Part shown: positions 45,750-57,194 of the stretch, piece by piece
How positions within the stretch are numbered: the first letter of the stretch is position 1
How the letters are laid out: every line of letters begins with the position of its first letter
NCBI GenBank assembly: GCA_018398805.1
Contig: JAGFBZ010002551.1
Span: 248,001 to 312,000 of the forward strand
DNA from: Hirundichthys speculiger
Lineage: Eukaryota > Chordata > Actinopteri > Beloniformes > Exocoetidae
DNA length: 64,000 nt
Direction of reading: 5' to 3'
Translations under genes and position numbers: made by a program
The notes under the pieces: model-generated
What the model saw: the letters and a program-made list of their open reading frames with translations, nothing else
Databases searched by the model: none
Told to the model about the DNA's origin: nothing

Positions 45750-47208
45750 TCAATTCAATTCAATTCAATTCAATTTTATTTGTATAGCGTCTGTTACAAT
45801 GACAATTGTCTCTAGGCGCTTTACAGAGACCCAGAGCATGACCCCCGAGCAAATATCATTAACTAAGATTATAATATTAAATCCAATCAGTGATAATGGC
45901 AGGTAAAAAACTCCCACGTAGGGAGAAAAAAAAACCTTAATGCCAAACAATGGCAAGGAAAAACTCCACTTTAAGAGGAAGAAACCTTGAGCAGGACCTG
46001 GCTCATATGGGGGGACCCTCCTGCCGAAGGCCAGCCGGGTAGAGAAAGAAAAGAGGGGAGACAGGACAGAGAGAGGATGGAGGACGGAGAGAAGATGGAG
46101 GACAGAAAGAGGAGAGCACACAAATGACTAAATACAATGGCCATATAAACATAAACAGATGGAGGTAGCAGCACTGGGATGAGATGGCCAGAGGACCAGG
46201 TCGCCGATCACCACGTCAGTCGGCACCCAAACACAAGTGGAGGTGAACCCCGGGATGGACAGAGGATGGAACTGCAAGTCAGCATGAAACCCAGGACACT
46301 CTGGCCTGCAAATACACAGAAAGAAAAAGGAGGCAAAACCAGCACAACAAACCAGAGGAAAGCAAAGAATATGGGGCACAGTTTCAGTAACAAGGTGCTC
46401 CCAAATAATTATGAGCTGGAGGAGGAGGAAGGGAGGAGGAAAGGGAAGACAAAGGAGAAAAGCAGTGGAGACACCACTCAGCAGATCATGTTGGTGTCCC
46501 CCTGTAGTGTAGGCCTATAGCAGCATAGCTATGACGAAGCTGTGATTAAGACGAGCTACTCTAGTCTGAGCTACTACAACTATAGTTATAACTATTAGCC
46601 CCTACACACTATAGATTAGACTAATTGTAGGCTTTACTAAACAAAAATGTTTTCAATTTAGTTTTAAAAGTGGAGGTGGTGTCAGCCTCCTTAACCCAAA
46701 ATGGTAGCTGGTTCCATAATAAAGGTGTCTGGTAGCAGAAGGCCCGTCCTCCAAATCTACTTTTAGATATTCTAGGAACGATGAGTAATCCTGCACTCTG
46801 AGAGCGGAGAGCTCTATTAGGAGCATAACATGCTATCAAGTCTTGTAAATAGCGCGGAGCTAGGCCATTAAGGGCTTTATATGCAAGAAGCAGAATTTTA
46901 AACTCAATTCTAAATTTCACGGGAAGCCAATGGAGGGAGGCTAACACGGGAGAGATGTGATCTCGCTTACGGGTTCCTGTCAGCACCCTCGCTGCTGCGT
47001 TCTGGATCAATTGAAGGCTATTCAGCGAGCTTTTCGGACATCCTGCTAACAACGCATTACAATAATCCAGTCTAGAACTGACAAAAGCGTGGATTAATTT
47101 TTCGGCATCACCCTGGGAGAGGATGCTCCTAAATTTGGCAATATTTCGGAGATGAAAAAAGGCAGTCTTGCAAACCTGATTAATATGCTGCTTAAATGAC
47201 ATATCCTG
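45750..47208 (-). mobile_element. L2-type LINE, 3' fragment (copy 3)
   Basis: (CAATT)n tail at 45750-45774, then the same 3' non-coding region as copy 1. Next comes a 193-codon reverse-transcriptase C-terminal frame (47202-46621) beginning MSFKQHINQVCKTAFFHLRN. The 5' break is at about 47208, shortly before an inserted hAT element at 47252. The longer open frame compared with copy 1 suggests a younger insertion. Confidence 0.75.
46621..47202 (-). pseudogene. L2-type reverse transcriptase C-terminal fragment
   Basis: An open frame of 193 codons covers the post-catalytic region: SRLDYCNALLAG, SLNSLQLIQNAAARVLTG, HISPVLASLHWLPVKFRIEF and LWNQLPFWVKEAD. The catalytic YADD and everything upstream are absent because of 5' truncation, so it cannot be functional. 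It aligns with 35001-35791 but lacks its frameshift. Confidence 0.75.
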
Positions 47209-47318
47209 ACAGCTGGATGCTGTAAGACCGCTTTGTGGTGTACTAATAAATTAGGGCTGGGCAAGTTAACGCGTTAGCACGTTAACGCATTGATTTATTA
47301 ACACCGACATCTATTTTA

Positions 47319-47598
47319 CATCTCCGGCCCAATCCCAACGCTGGGCCGAGGGTCAGAGCGGTTCAGTCGCCTTCTCCATCTCCATAACTGGTTGGACTCT
47401 GTGTGCGGCACACACAAGATAAATTACATCCATAACTTTGACTCTTTCTGGTCCCGCTCCTCCATGTTTGCACCTGACGGCCTCCACCTAAACAGATCCG
47501 GTAGCCGCTTGCTTGCAGCCAACATACGGCAAGCCGTAGCATCTCACCACCTGCCGCTCACCAACACGCAACCTGCTGATAGTCCCCCGCATGCGTGA
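47319..47598 (+). pseudogene. LINE ORF1 esterase-like C-terminus
   Basis: The frame reads SGPIPTLGRG, RFSRLLHLHNWLDSV and then FAPDGLHLNRSGSRLLAANI before a stop at 47598. The D-G-L-H block is the last catalytic block (D-x-x-H) of SGNH/GDSL esterases, found in ORF1 proteins of fish L2 and CR1 LINEs. The nucleophile serine block is lost by 5' truncation. Confidence 0.6.
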
Positions 47599-47754
47599 CT
47601 GTTTACACCTGACGTCACACGCACACCTACATCACACGCCCCTGTGTCTCCCTCTGCACCGCCTCACCGGAATCCCCGTCACCGCAACAGGTGTTTGCTG
47701 TCAATCCCACTACAGTCAGCTGTGAAATCAGCTGATCTGCCGCCGCCGATCCGT

Positions 47755-48481
47755 ATGGCATTACTGAACGCTCGCTCCATCTCCAACAAATCCCTTACTC
47801 TTAATGAACTGTTTATAAGTGAGAACATGGATTTTATGTTTCTGACCGAAACGTGGCAGAGGGAAAAGGAGTTTTTCCACTTAAAAGAGCTCTGTCCCTC
47901 CGGCTGCTCTGTCATCGGGACGCCTCGCAAGGAACGCCGCGGCGGAGGACTCGCTGTTGTGCACCGCGACAGTCACCTGTGCAGACTGGTAAACTCTGAG
48001 CCTTTCTTCTCCTTTGAATCTCAGATGATAAAGGTCGGGTCTCCAAACTCATTTTATTGTGTTTTAATTTACCGTCCTCCTGGCCCTATAGGTGCCTTTT
48101 CTTACTGATTTTACTGACTTTTTATCCTCCATTATTAAACTAGAGAAGGTCCTAATCACTGGAGATTTTAATATCCATATTGATGATGTTACATGCAATA
48201 CAGCTGCTGACTTTTTATCTATTACTGACTCTTTTAACTTCACCCAACATATCTCTGGCCCTACACACACTAAGGGCCATACGTTGGATCTTATTTTTTC
48301 ACTTGGCCTAGATGTTGGGAATGTGTGTGTGGAGGACCTCCATGTCAGTGACCATTTTTGCATATTGTTTAATATTAGTTTTCCTGTAAACCCTCCCTCT
48401 CTGAAAATTAATGCTCATAGGCGGATTATTAATCAGGACGCTGCTGATGGTTTTCTGCCTTGTTTGAACCAAACTTGTTGA
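47755..48481 (+). pseudogene. LINE ORF2 endonuclease domain (frameshifted)
   Basis: This is an exonuclease-endonuclease-phosphatase fold that nicks the target DNA. The first frame (to 48108) has MALLNARSISNKSL, FLTETWQ with the catalytic Glu, and GGGLAVVHRD. After a shift near 48095 the second frame has VLITGDFNIHID (catalytic Asp/Asn), HTLDLIFSLG and VSDHFCILF (catalytic Asp-His). The active-site residues are present, but the frame break kills the protein. Confidence 0.75.
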
Positions 48482-50533
48482 TGGGAATTGACCATCCTGA
48501 TGTTTTTACCCAGACTTTTAACAGTCACTGTAGGTCTATTTTAGATAATGTGTCAGTGGTGAAATCCAGCTGTGCTCTAGAAAATCGGCCTCATCCCTGG
48601 ATAAGTGCCTCCATCCGCTCCTTTAGGAGAAATTGTCGAAAGGTAGAACGTCTCTGGAAGTCGACACAGCTTGAGGTTCATAGACTCCATCTGAGAGAGC
48701 TTAGAGCCACTTTAAATGAAATGTTGAGAAATGCCAGATCTCAATATTTTTCCCAAATCATTTCCTCCAATAAGAAAAACCCTAGAGTCCTATTTGACAC
48801 AATCAATTCTCTTGTCTCACCTGCTGTTCCAAAAATTCCTGTGCACTGTAAAGCAGACAGCAATGGTTTTCTTTCTTCTTTTGTGGGCAAAATCAGAGAC
48901 ATCAGGGAAAACATTTCACTGTTGCCCTCTTCCAACTTTGACAGTTTAAGGTCTTCCCCTTGTATCTGGTCCTCTTTTAACTCTGTGACCCTCCAGGATA
49001 TCACTACTCTGCTCCAAAAAATGAAAACCTCTTCATCTCCCACTGATGTCCTCCCTACCAAGCTGCTAAAAACAGTCTTTAGTTCAATTGGCCCCTCTGT
49101 TGTGACTCTGATTAACCTTTCTCTTTCAACTGGTGTGGTTCCAAGCTCCTTTAAACATGCAGTTATTGAACCGGTTCTTAAAAAACCAACTCTGGACCCA
49201 TCAGAACCTAAAAACTACAGGCCAATCTCGAAGCTTCCATTCATGTCCAAAATCCTTGAGAAAATAGTGGCAGAGCAGCTTACAGTTTTCCTAGAGGGAA
49301 ATAATGTCCTGGATAAATTCCAGTCGGGCTTTCGCAGCAAACACTCGACTGAAACTGCATTGCTTCGTGTTTCCAGTGACATTATGATGTCAGCTGACAC
49401 TGGTAAAAACACAGTTCTGGTCTTATTGGACCTTTCTTCTGCTTTTGATACTGTCGATCATGGTATTATGATATGCAGACTTAAAGAGTTAGGGTTGTCC
49501 GGTATGGTTTTAAAAATGGTTTGAATCTTATCTTACTGACAGAAGTTTTAATGTGCTTGCGAACCAGATTTCCTCCGATACGGCTCCACTGACATGTGGT
49601 GTACCGCAGGGTTCAGTTTTAGGGCCAATTTTGTTTTTATTGTATATTCTGCCACTGGGACAGATAATCAGCCAGTTTTGTGATGTATCCTACCACTTTT
49701 ATGCGGATGATATCCAGTTATACTGCTCTTTTACAGAGCGAGAGACACACAAACTCTCCTCTTTAACCAGCTGCTTAACTTCCATAAAACAGTGGTTAAG
49801 TCTTAACTCTCTCCAACTAAATGCTGACAAGACAGAGACTTTAGTTATTGCTCCGGAAAATCAGATCGCCCGTATCAAGATCCTTATGGGTACCCTAGGC
49901 TCGTCCACCCAGTCGAGCCTGCGGAACCTGGGTGTGGTCTTCGACTCAGCCATGTCTCTTGAGCATCATACTAAAACCCTGATCAGGAACTGCTATTTCC
50001 AACTGAGGAACATCTCCAAGCTGAGATCACTGGTGTCGAAAATGGAGCTTGAGATGATTATTCATGCTTTTATTTCATCCCGCTTGGACTATTGTAATAG
50101 CCTTTTTACATGTCTCAGTCAGAAAGAAATTCACCGCCTCCAGTCAGTCCAAAATTCTGCTGCAAGACTTTTATCCCGCACCACTAAAAGGGCTCACATC
50201 ACACCGGTTTTAGCAGAACTACACTGGCTCCCAGTTCATTTTAGAATTAATTTTAAAATTTTAGTTCTTACCTTCAGAGCTCTAAATGGCCAAGCCCCTA
50301 CTTACATCACCGAGCTGCTAAAACGGTACTGTCCTACTCGTTCCCTCAGATCCGACAACCAACTCCTGCTGGTCATCCCCCACACTCGCTTTAAGACCAG
50401 GGGGGATCGAGCCTTTCAAGCAGTGGCCCCCAGACTATGGAACTCGTTGCCACTATCCGTTCGTACCTCAAGCTCTGTTGAGGCTTTTAAAAAGCAGCTG
50501 AAAACCCTGTTATTCAGGCAGGCTTTTAGTTAG
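48460..50533 (+). pseudogene. LINE ORF2 reverse transcriptase (frameshifted)
   Basis: Two frames cover the linker, the polymerase and the C-terminus. Frame 1 (48460-49524) has NYRPISKLPFMSKILEKI, KFQSGFRSKHSTETALL and VLLDLSSAFDTVDH (the first catalytic Asp). A shift and stop near 49520 interrupt it. Frame 2 (to 50533) has CGVPQGSVLGPILFLLY, the YADDIQLY catalytic motif, LQLNADKTETLVIAPENQ and the C-terminal LHWLPVHFRINFKILVL. Apart from the break, the frames are long and well kept, implying a fairly recent insertion. Confidence 0.8.
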
Positions 50534-51714
50534 GTGTGGGGTTTTATGGGTTTTATGGTTTCACGTTTTTATGTTTATTTGTTTTTTATATGTTTTTATG
50601 CTGATTATGAAATTGTATTTTATGTATGCTTTTATTTTTTACTGTGAAGCACTTTGTGAATTCTTTCTGTGAGAAGTGCTATACAAATAAACTTTACTTA
50701 CTTACTTACTTTTATCACGCGTCAAAAGCATGTTCACATGCTTTTGTTTTGAAAAGTCTGTTACTGGCTGCTGTGGAACTTGAAGACAATTGGCAGGTAA
50801 ACTTGCGGCAAAGCTGAAACAGAAACTTTTACCGAAACTGAAACGGTAAAAATCAGTGAACTTTACAGTTCGGGTAGCGACTCAGGTAGCAATATTAACA
50901 ATTCTGTCTGAAAAAAAAAAACTTTGTTAAAGACGATCGCGTCATTCCTCCATGTTCCATCAGATCTGCTCCATGTGTTCACTGTCCTGCTGTTCTCTAG
51001 CTGGTTACTGCAGTGCGGCTCCATCTAGTGGCACAGATGTGTAACGACAACAGAAAGTCTGTTCCTTGATTATAAAACAAAGCCATTTCTGGGTCACGTA
51101 AACCAGACAATAAAATATTAAAACAAATTCAGTCCCGTGGCCTGTTTGCTAAAATTAAAATATAAAAAAAAAAAGGGCATTTTTTTGTGTTAGATTAAAA
51201 AAATAGAAAAAAAAGTCACTTAAATTTTTTAAATTTTTGATTGAAAATTGAAAATGGAAAAAAAAAAAAAAAGATACACAGATAATTATGGATTGATAAA
51301 GTTACAGAACTTTAACATGGACATTTTCATTTTAAAGTTCTCCCAGACGGAGGATTCAAAAAAAAAAACAACTCCCCGTTAAAAGTTTCTGCTGTTCTTT
51401 CAGAAATGAATGTTTTAATGTTATGATTGTGGCCTCTAGATTGTTAGGATTTTGTTGGTAGACTTTTTTTTATTATTCATAAAAAAACAGGATGACATTA
51501 ATGTCCTGGCAGTGGCAATAAACCTTATTTTATTTGACATTTTTTAAGATGAGATTAACACTAAATATGTGTTACTGACAAGTGCTGATGTTAAAAGTGT
51601 TTGAACAACAAATGTTATGACACTTTAGTTCATATGGCAGCAGAACATTTAAATAAAAGTGACCTTTACACTGTTTTTGAATAAATTTTTTGATTTTCCG
51701 TATACAATGCGATT

Positions 51715-54000
51715 TACCTTGAGCTACATCACTGTCGCCAGGCTGATGCCAACCAGGACGTTAGTTTGGTTGCAGTTCCCTGACTCACCACTGGAGGGTG
51801 GCTCCAAAAGTGAGGCAATCTCCTCTGACTTCCGTGTTAAAATGACCAACCGTGCAGCAGAAATGAATATGTTTTTCTCAGTTCAACACTTAATGGACGC
51901 TACTCACAATATCCATATATTTGACTTTCAGGTGAAATTTTTGGAAAACGTAAAAAGTTCATGCTCCAGTGATATTATATCATGAAAGTAGGGCCTGTAA
52001 GTAGAAGCGTGAAGTGGTCATGTCTTCTTCTCAAACAATTTATTGACGCAAAAGCTGAGAGCAGTGGTGGATAAACTACAACAGAAAATGCGTGCAGGAT
52101 CCTGTTCATGACGAAGCAGCCATCATCATCATCATCTAGTCTCTCCCTGTGTCTGTTGCAACGACATCAGTGGCGACCTCCCTCTGGGAGCATCCCGCTC
52201 AGACTCAGCGTCCAGGTACCGTAGACAGATTGTTTGGCGTCGTCCTGGTCCCATGATGTCAAAATGTGAACAGCATGATGAAGAGGACTGTTTAAAAATG
52301 TCACTGAACCAGAACACTCGGTGGCTGATTCATGGTTCAAATCACCTTGTTAGAGAGCGGTGTGTTTGTTATGCAGTAAGTACTGAAACACTGAACAGTT
52401 GGACATGTGCATTCAAAGGTTTAGAGCAGATCAAACTAAGTTCATCTGTGAAGGTTGTAGAGCAAAATGACACCAAACATACTTTTTGAGAGCAGTGTAT
52501 GTTTCATATATGAACATTTTATACATAAAATCAACCTGCAGATTTTTTCACTTTAGCTCTTAGGTCACTTTATTGATATCTGTTGCACTGCCAGTTTTTA
52601 TTGTCATTTACTTTTCTTTTCAACCATCTAATAAATCATTAAGATTTCTTTTTATAAAACACTTTTCAGACAACTTATGTCATGACATCACAGGAGGCTT
52701 GTCCAGTTCTTCTGTTACAGTCTATGGCCAGACTTCTACTCAACATCTGTGACAGTTCGACAGCTGCTGGTGACAGCTGTCAGTCAAACAACGGGAGGAG
52801 GGCGGCGCAGACTGCTCATATAAATGACAGGAACAAGTAGCCAATCAGGACACGGGAGTTTGTGACTTAGAGCCAATCAGAATCAAAATAGGGCGGGTCT
52901 TCAGCTTGGAAACCAAACTTTTTTTTTTTTTTTTTTTGCTTGAAAACAAAACAACTACATTGAAACACTTGCTAAACTCACCAAAACAATTCAACTTTAA
53001 ATGAAAAATTAGTGTTCAGGTGTTCGTTTTTATGTTCCTTATTTGACATTCTGAGTTTTCTACAGTGAATTTGATTGAAAATATTTTTTGTTGTTACTGT
53101 CATTATTATTGTCATGTTGCTTCTACATGATACAGTTCGCAGTGAAAAAGCAAAATAAACATTATAATGTTTTCTTGACCTCTGGGTTCAACGGAGAGCA
53201 GATATGGACCTTTGAAAACCTGGTCCATGGTTTCAACCACTGAGGTTTAATCTTTTTTTCATCTGAGGAATCTGCCTTCAAACTGTTCAAAAACACAGAT
53301 GGTTTGAGTTTATCGAGCTTATCCTGACACTCATTACACATGTCGGCCAGCATCGCTGCGTTTCTGTTTGGCAGCTGTGGGCCGGGAGCCCAGATTAAAA
53401 AACCAGATGCATTTTCAGAAACGCATCATAACAGGTTCTATAATACAACAGCATCAGGAGCAAACTGCAGGTTAAATCTCTTTGCTACATTCCCAACAGT
53501 CCAACACACAGAACATCATCTGAGGAAATACTTTCTGCTCCGATTCTGGCTGTGATGGCTGGATATTTGAATAGTTGTTGATTGTAAATGGTCTGCAGGT
53601 GTTTTTCCATCGCTGAGGTTTGGGCCACGTTTGGAGCCAACTTGAAGGGGGTCTTGTGAAAACCGGGGTTCTTCGGGTGTCTTGAAGCACGTGAAGCTGA
53701 GTCAGGTGCCTAAGGCGAGCAGATCTCAGAGGATTTCGTTTGAAGTGAAGTAGGGACTTAAGGATCTTTCACACCATAGTCTGCCCAGGCAGGTGTTTTC
53801 ACTTGTGCTGCGTGATTAGATCTCTTCTCAGGGCCGTTCTGATGTGCACCGTGTCTGAGACTCCACTCTCCCGCTGTGTTCAGCCTCTCGAGGCGAGGCG
53901 CTTTACGTCCTGATGATTGTAGTTAGGCAAAGAGTTTGGTGAGTAAAATGAGTTTTTAGCTGAATGCAGGGCTGCACGGTATCAGGATCATGATTCCTCG
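51715..54000. other. Intergenic stretch, no gene supported
   Basis: Unique sequence with a (CAT)n run at 52123-52135 and a T run at 52920-52937. Segments 52690-52920 are less AT-rich and contain several ATTGG/CCAAT boxes. No exon or RNA gene was recognised. Confidence 0.4.
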
Positions 54001-54002
54001 AG

Positions 54003-54062
<60 letters not shown>

Positions 54063-54153
54063 CCTTTAGAAAAGGTGGAACCCACCAGGACTCTGCCGGT
54101 CATGAGCCAGTCTTGGTCCTCACGAGGTACTAAAAACGGGTATGTGTGTGTGT

Positions 54154-54190
<37 letters not shown>

Positions 54191-54302
54191 CCTTTAGAAA
54201 GGCTGGAACCCACCAGGACTCTGCCGGTCATGAGCCAGTCTTGGTCCTCACGAGGTACTAAAAACGGGTATGTGTGTGCGTGTGTATGTGTGTGTGTGTG
54301 TG
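54001..54302 (+). repeat. (TG)n microsatellites with 128-bp duplicated unit
   Basis: Three TG tracts (54003-54060, 54142-54188, 54270-54301) are separated by two near-identical 82-bp spacers starting AGCCTTTAGAAA at 54061 and 54189. The period is 128 bp. The spacers differ at only a few bases. Confidence 0.9.
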
Positions 54303-54914
54303 CTTGTTGCTGTTCTTTTTAGCCACCGGTTCGACTTTACCCACATTTTCCATCACTGCTTTTCTTTAACACTGACAACACTGATCAACTGTCCTGTCAG
54401 TGAGGTTCAATCTAATTAACCAAATATGTTGTTGACATTTAGTGTGTGAACACATGGCACTTGAAATAAATAATAGAGCGCTTATCGTTGTTATTATTAT
54501 TATTTTTTTGCGCGTTATTGCGGATGCTGAAACCTGACGCTAATAGAGGTCATGCACCTGGATTGGCTAGCACGTACTGCAGGTATCAACTAAAACACAG
54601 AGACACGCTGATAGACGTTTAATCAGTCCAAAAATCTTTATTTACCTGCAATGCTAAAGATCTCTCAATGTCACATGTGCCGGCTCTATCCCACATACTG
54701 ACATGTGCATGAGGGGTCACTTCATTTCCTGGACTCCGTCCTCTAACCGCACCTCCCCCAACGGTAACCTTCAAGTCTCAACCTTAAAACGTAATGATTT
54801 ATCTTCGGGGGTCTATCTTTTTGCCCCTAAGAGGAAGCCAAGATTTTTGAAAAATACAAGATGAGTATTAGAAGTAAATATACACATGTGCTTAAAGTGG
54901 ACGTGCCGCAGTTT
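54303..54914. other. Intergenic stretch, no feature seen
   Basis: Unique, with a short (TTA)n run at 54492-54505. Nothing was recognised. Confidence 0.4.
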
Positions 54915-56743
54915 TAATTTAATTCAATTCAGTTTTATTTGTATAACGTCTGTTACAATGTCAATTGTCTCTAGGCGCTTTACAGAGACCCAGATCATAA
55001 CCGAGCAAATATCATTAACTGAAATTATAATATTAAATCCTAATCAAGGATAATGGCAAGTTAAAAAAAAAAAAACTCCCACAGAGGGAGAAAAAAACCT
55101 TTAAGCCAAACAGTGGCAAGAAAAAACTCCACTTTAAAGGTATGGTGGGAGATCTTTAAAAAAAAATGGTTCCAGCAATCCAACTCAAGTGAGATTTTGG
55201 AAATATACACTCCCTCCCTCCTCCCAAAGGCTCCGCCTCCTCCTCTTCAGCCCACCCCTCGAAACCACGCCTTTACACGATTCACGACTACATGAACGCG
55301 CACGCTGTCTCGAGCGGTCACGGAAGTTCACGAGTATTCGCGAGCACTCACGTTGATTTGCCAACAACAAGTAGCATCAGAGTGGCTGGCTAACTTCAAG
55401 CCATGGCGTCTTCTCCGTCAAGGATAACAACAGCCTAGCTAACGGTGTCACACATAGTACTGTAGCCTAGTTGACAGAGTTGCTAGCTTTGCGAAACATG
55501 CTGGAATATGTTCGTCATGTCACTTGATGGACAATAATTTTCGTCATCATCTTTCATTTTCTCACTGACTGGGTGAATAGTCCTACAATACCCGTAACCG
55601 ATCAGTATGTTAAAATATTATATAATCAGAACGGCATCATCTCACCTATCCAGTAGAAACTGGGCCACCTTGGCGTCAGTCTGGAGCCCCTTTTCATGTT
55701 TTAGCTGGCGCCAGCGCTGGAAAGCCGTACCGATAACCACTCTTGTTCTGTTTCGTTCTTCGGTTAGCTTTGGTTAGCTTCCGCATGGCTGTTGCTTTTT
55801 TAACAACAGTTTTTTCCTTTGATTTTGCTGCCGGTTGACGTCTTCTTCCCTGCCATTGTTGCAACGAAATGATCTGTGCTAGCTAACTTGATTTCTGGCT
55901 TTCAAATAGCAACGCTGTGTCCGCTCACCTGATTGCCAGAGCTGAGGGAGGGAGGGAGGGGTGGGTGGGAGTGCATTGATATTTGATGGACGTATTAGGC
56001 AGTCAATAAGTGTAAAGATGATCAGTACATCGATTGGTTATTTTTCCTCTGGTTACACCCTCTAGACCGGACCACAACATTTCGTTTTTTTTTTTTTTTT
56101 TTTTGCACACGTTCTATATCAGTGGGTGCAATAGGAATGTGAAAAGGTTTTCAGGCAATATTGTAAAAAATGCTGTAAAAAAAAGATCTCCCACCCTACC
56201 TTTAAGAGGAAGAAACCTTGAGCAGGACCTGGATCATATGGGGGGACCTTCCTGCCGAAGGCCAGCCGGGTAAAGAAAGAAAAAGAGAGGAGAGACAGGA
56301 CAGAGAGAGGATGGAGGACAGAGAGAGGAGAGCACACACATCCTCGCAATACTACATTAGACAAAATGTGAAATGCAGAGATGACTATATAAACAGATGT
56401 AGGCAGCAACACTGAGATGAGATGGTCAGATGACTAGATCACTGGTCAGCATGCCAGTCGATGCCCCTTAGATACCCACACAGGTGGAGGTAAACGCTGG
56501 GATGGACAGAGGAGGGAACTGCAAGTCAGCATGAAACTCAGGAAACTCTGACCTGCAAACACACAGAAAGAAAAGAGAAAAAAGGAGGACAAAACAGTAC
56601 AACAAACTACAGGAAAGAAAATGGAGCACAGTTACAGTTACGAGGTGCTCCTGATTAACTACAGATTGAGCTGAAGGAGGAGGAAGGGAGGAGGAAAGGG
56701 AAGGAAGGGAGAAGAGAGGTGGAGACACCACTCAGCAGATTAA
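54915..56743 (-). mobile_element. L2-type LINE 3' fragment (copy 4), split
   Basis: Tail AATTTAATTCAATTC at 54915, then the 3' non-coding region shared with the other copies, broken at 55134-56205 by a TTAA-flanked element and continuing to about 56743. No reverse transcriptase sequence remains. Confidence 0.75.
55138..56201. mobile_element. TTAA-targeting DNA transposon (Kolobok/piggyBac-like)
   Basis: Inverted ends AGGTATGGTGGGAGATCTTT and AAAGATCTCCCACCCTACCT are flanked by TTAA on each side (55134-55137 and 56202-56205). The uninterrupted sequence CTCCACTTTAAGAGGAAG in sister LINE copies proves the insertion and shows that TTAA was duplicated. TTAA duplications occur in piggyBac and Kolobok; the AGG start favours Kolobok, but this is inference. 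I see no transposase. Confidence 0.8.
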
Positions 56744-56846
56744 GATTTTAGACTTATCTAAAATGTTGCAACAAATTACCTGATGTCACTGTGAGCTTAA
56801 AAACAAGGTGCTGTTGGACGTCTCTGCAAAGTAAACGTGTTGTATC

Positions 56847-57194
56847 TAAGGGTGAGTATTGGCAAGGACCTCGCAATACGATATGTCTCGTGACACTTGG
56901 GTGACGATACAATATTATCACGATATCGTGATATCACGATATATTGCGATATTCTACCCAGTTAGTATCAAAATTAAAAGTAGAGATGAGAAATCAAGTT
57001 GCTGTATATGTTCATCAGATGATATTGATCATTCAGAGGACAAATTGAGTCAAAACTATTTGCTTCAAAACAACCTATTTATTGTTTATTACTAGTGTTT
57101 TTGCACATTTTGAATTTTTCTAAAAAATCGATATCATATTGGGCGGCCGAAAATCACGATATATTGCCAAATCGATTTTTTTTTCACACCCCTA
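56847..57194. mobile_element. hAT-type MITE (locus 2)
   Basis: Ends TAAGGGTGAGTATTGGC and TTTCACACCCCTA are flanked by an exact 8-bp duplication GTTGTATC (56839-56846 and 57195-57202). The ends are rich in CACGATAT words. The inverse of this element, with 320 bp of its right flank attached, occurs inside 39158-39909. Confidence 0.8.

Larger units (their letters stand above)
47319..50709 (+). mobile_element. L2-type LINE, 3.4 kb, 5'-truncated
   Basis: It is inserted in the hAT element, with TTTTA on both sides (47314-47318 and 50710-50714). It carries, in order, the end of ORF1 (esterase-like), an apurinic-type endonuclease, a reverse transcriptase, a short 3' UTR, and a tail of GCTATACAAATAAACTTTAC with (TTAC)n. 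Frame changes near 48100, 48470 and 49520 disable ORF2. YRPISKLPF, SGFR, LLDLSSAFDTVDH, GVPQGSVLGP and YADD place it in the CR1/L2 group. Confidence 0.85.
47252..51714. mobile_element. hAT-type MITE (TAGGGCTGGGCAA family) split by a LINE
   Basis: The inverse copy of 43068-44039 starts TAGGGCTGGGCAAGTTAACG at 47252 and runs to 47318. It resumes at 50715 (CACGCGTCAAAAGCATG, CACATGCTTTTGTTTTG) and continues to about 51714 (TATACAATGCGATTT), where the last terminus is missing. The inserted piece 47319-50709 is an L2-type LINE. Confidence 0.75.
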
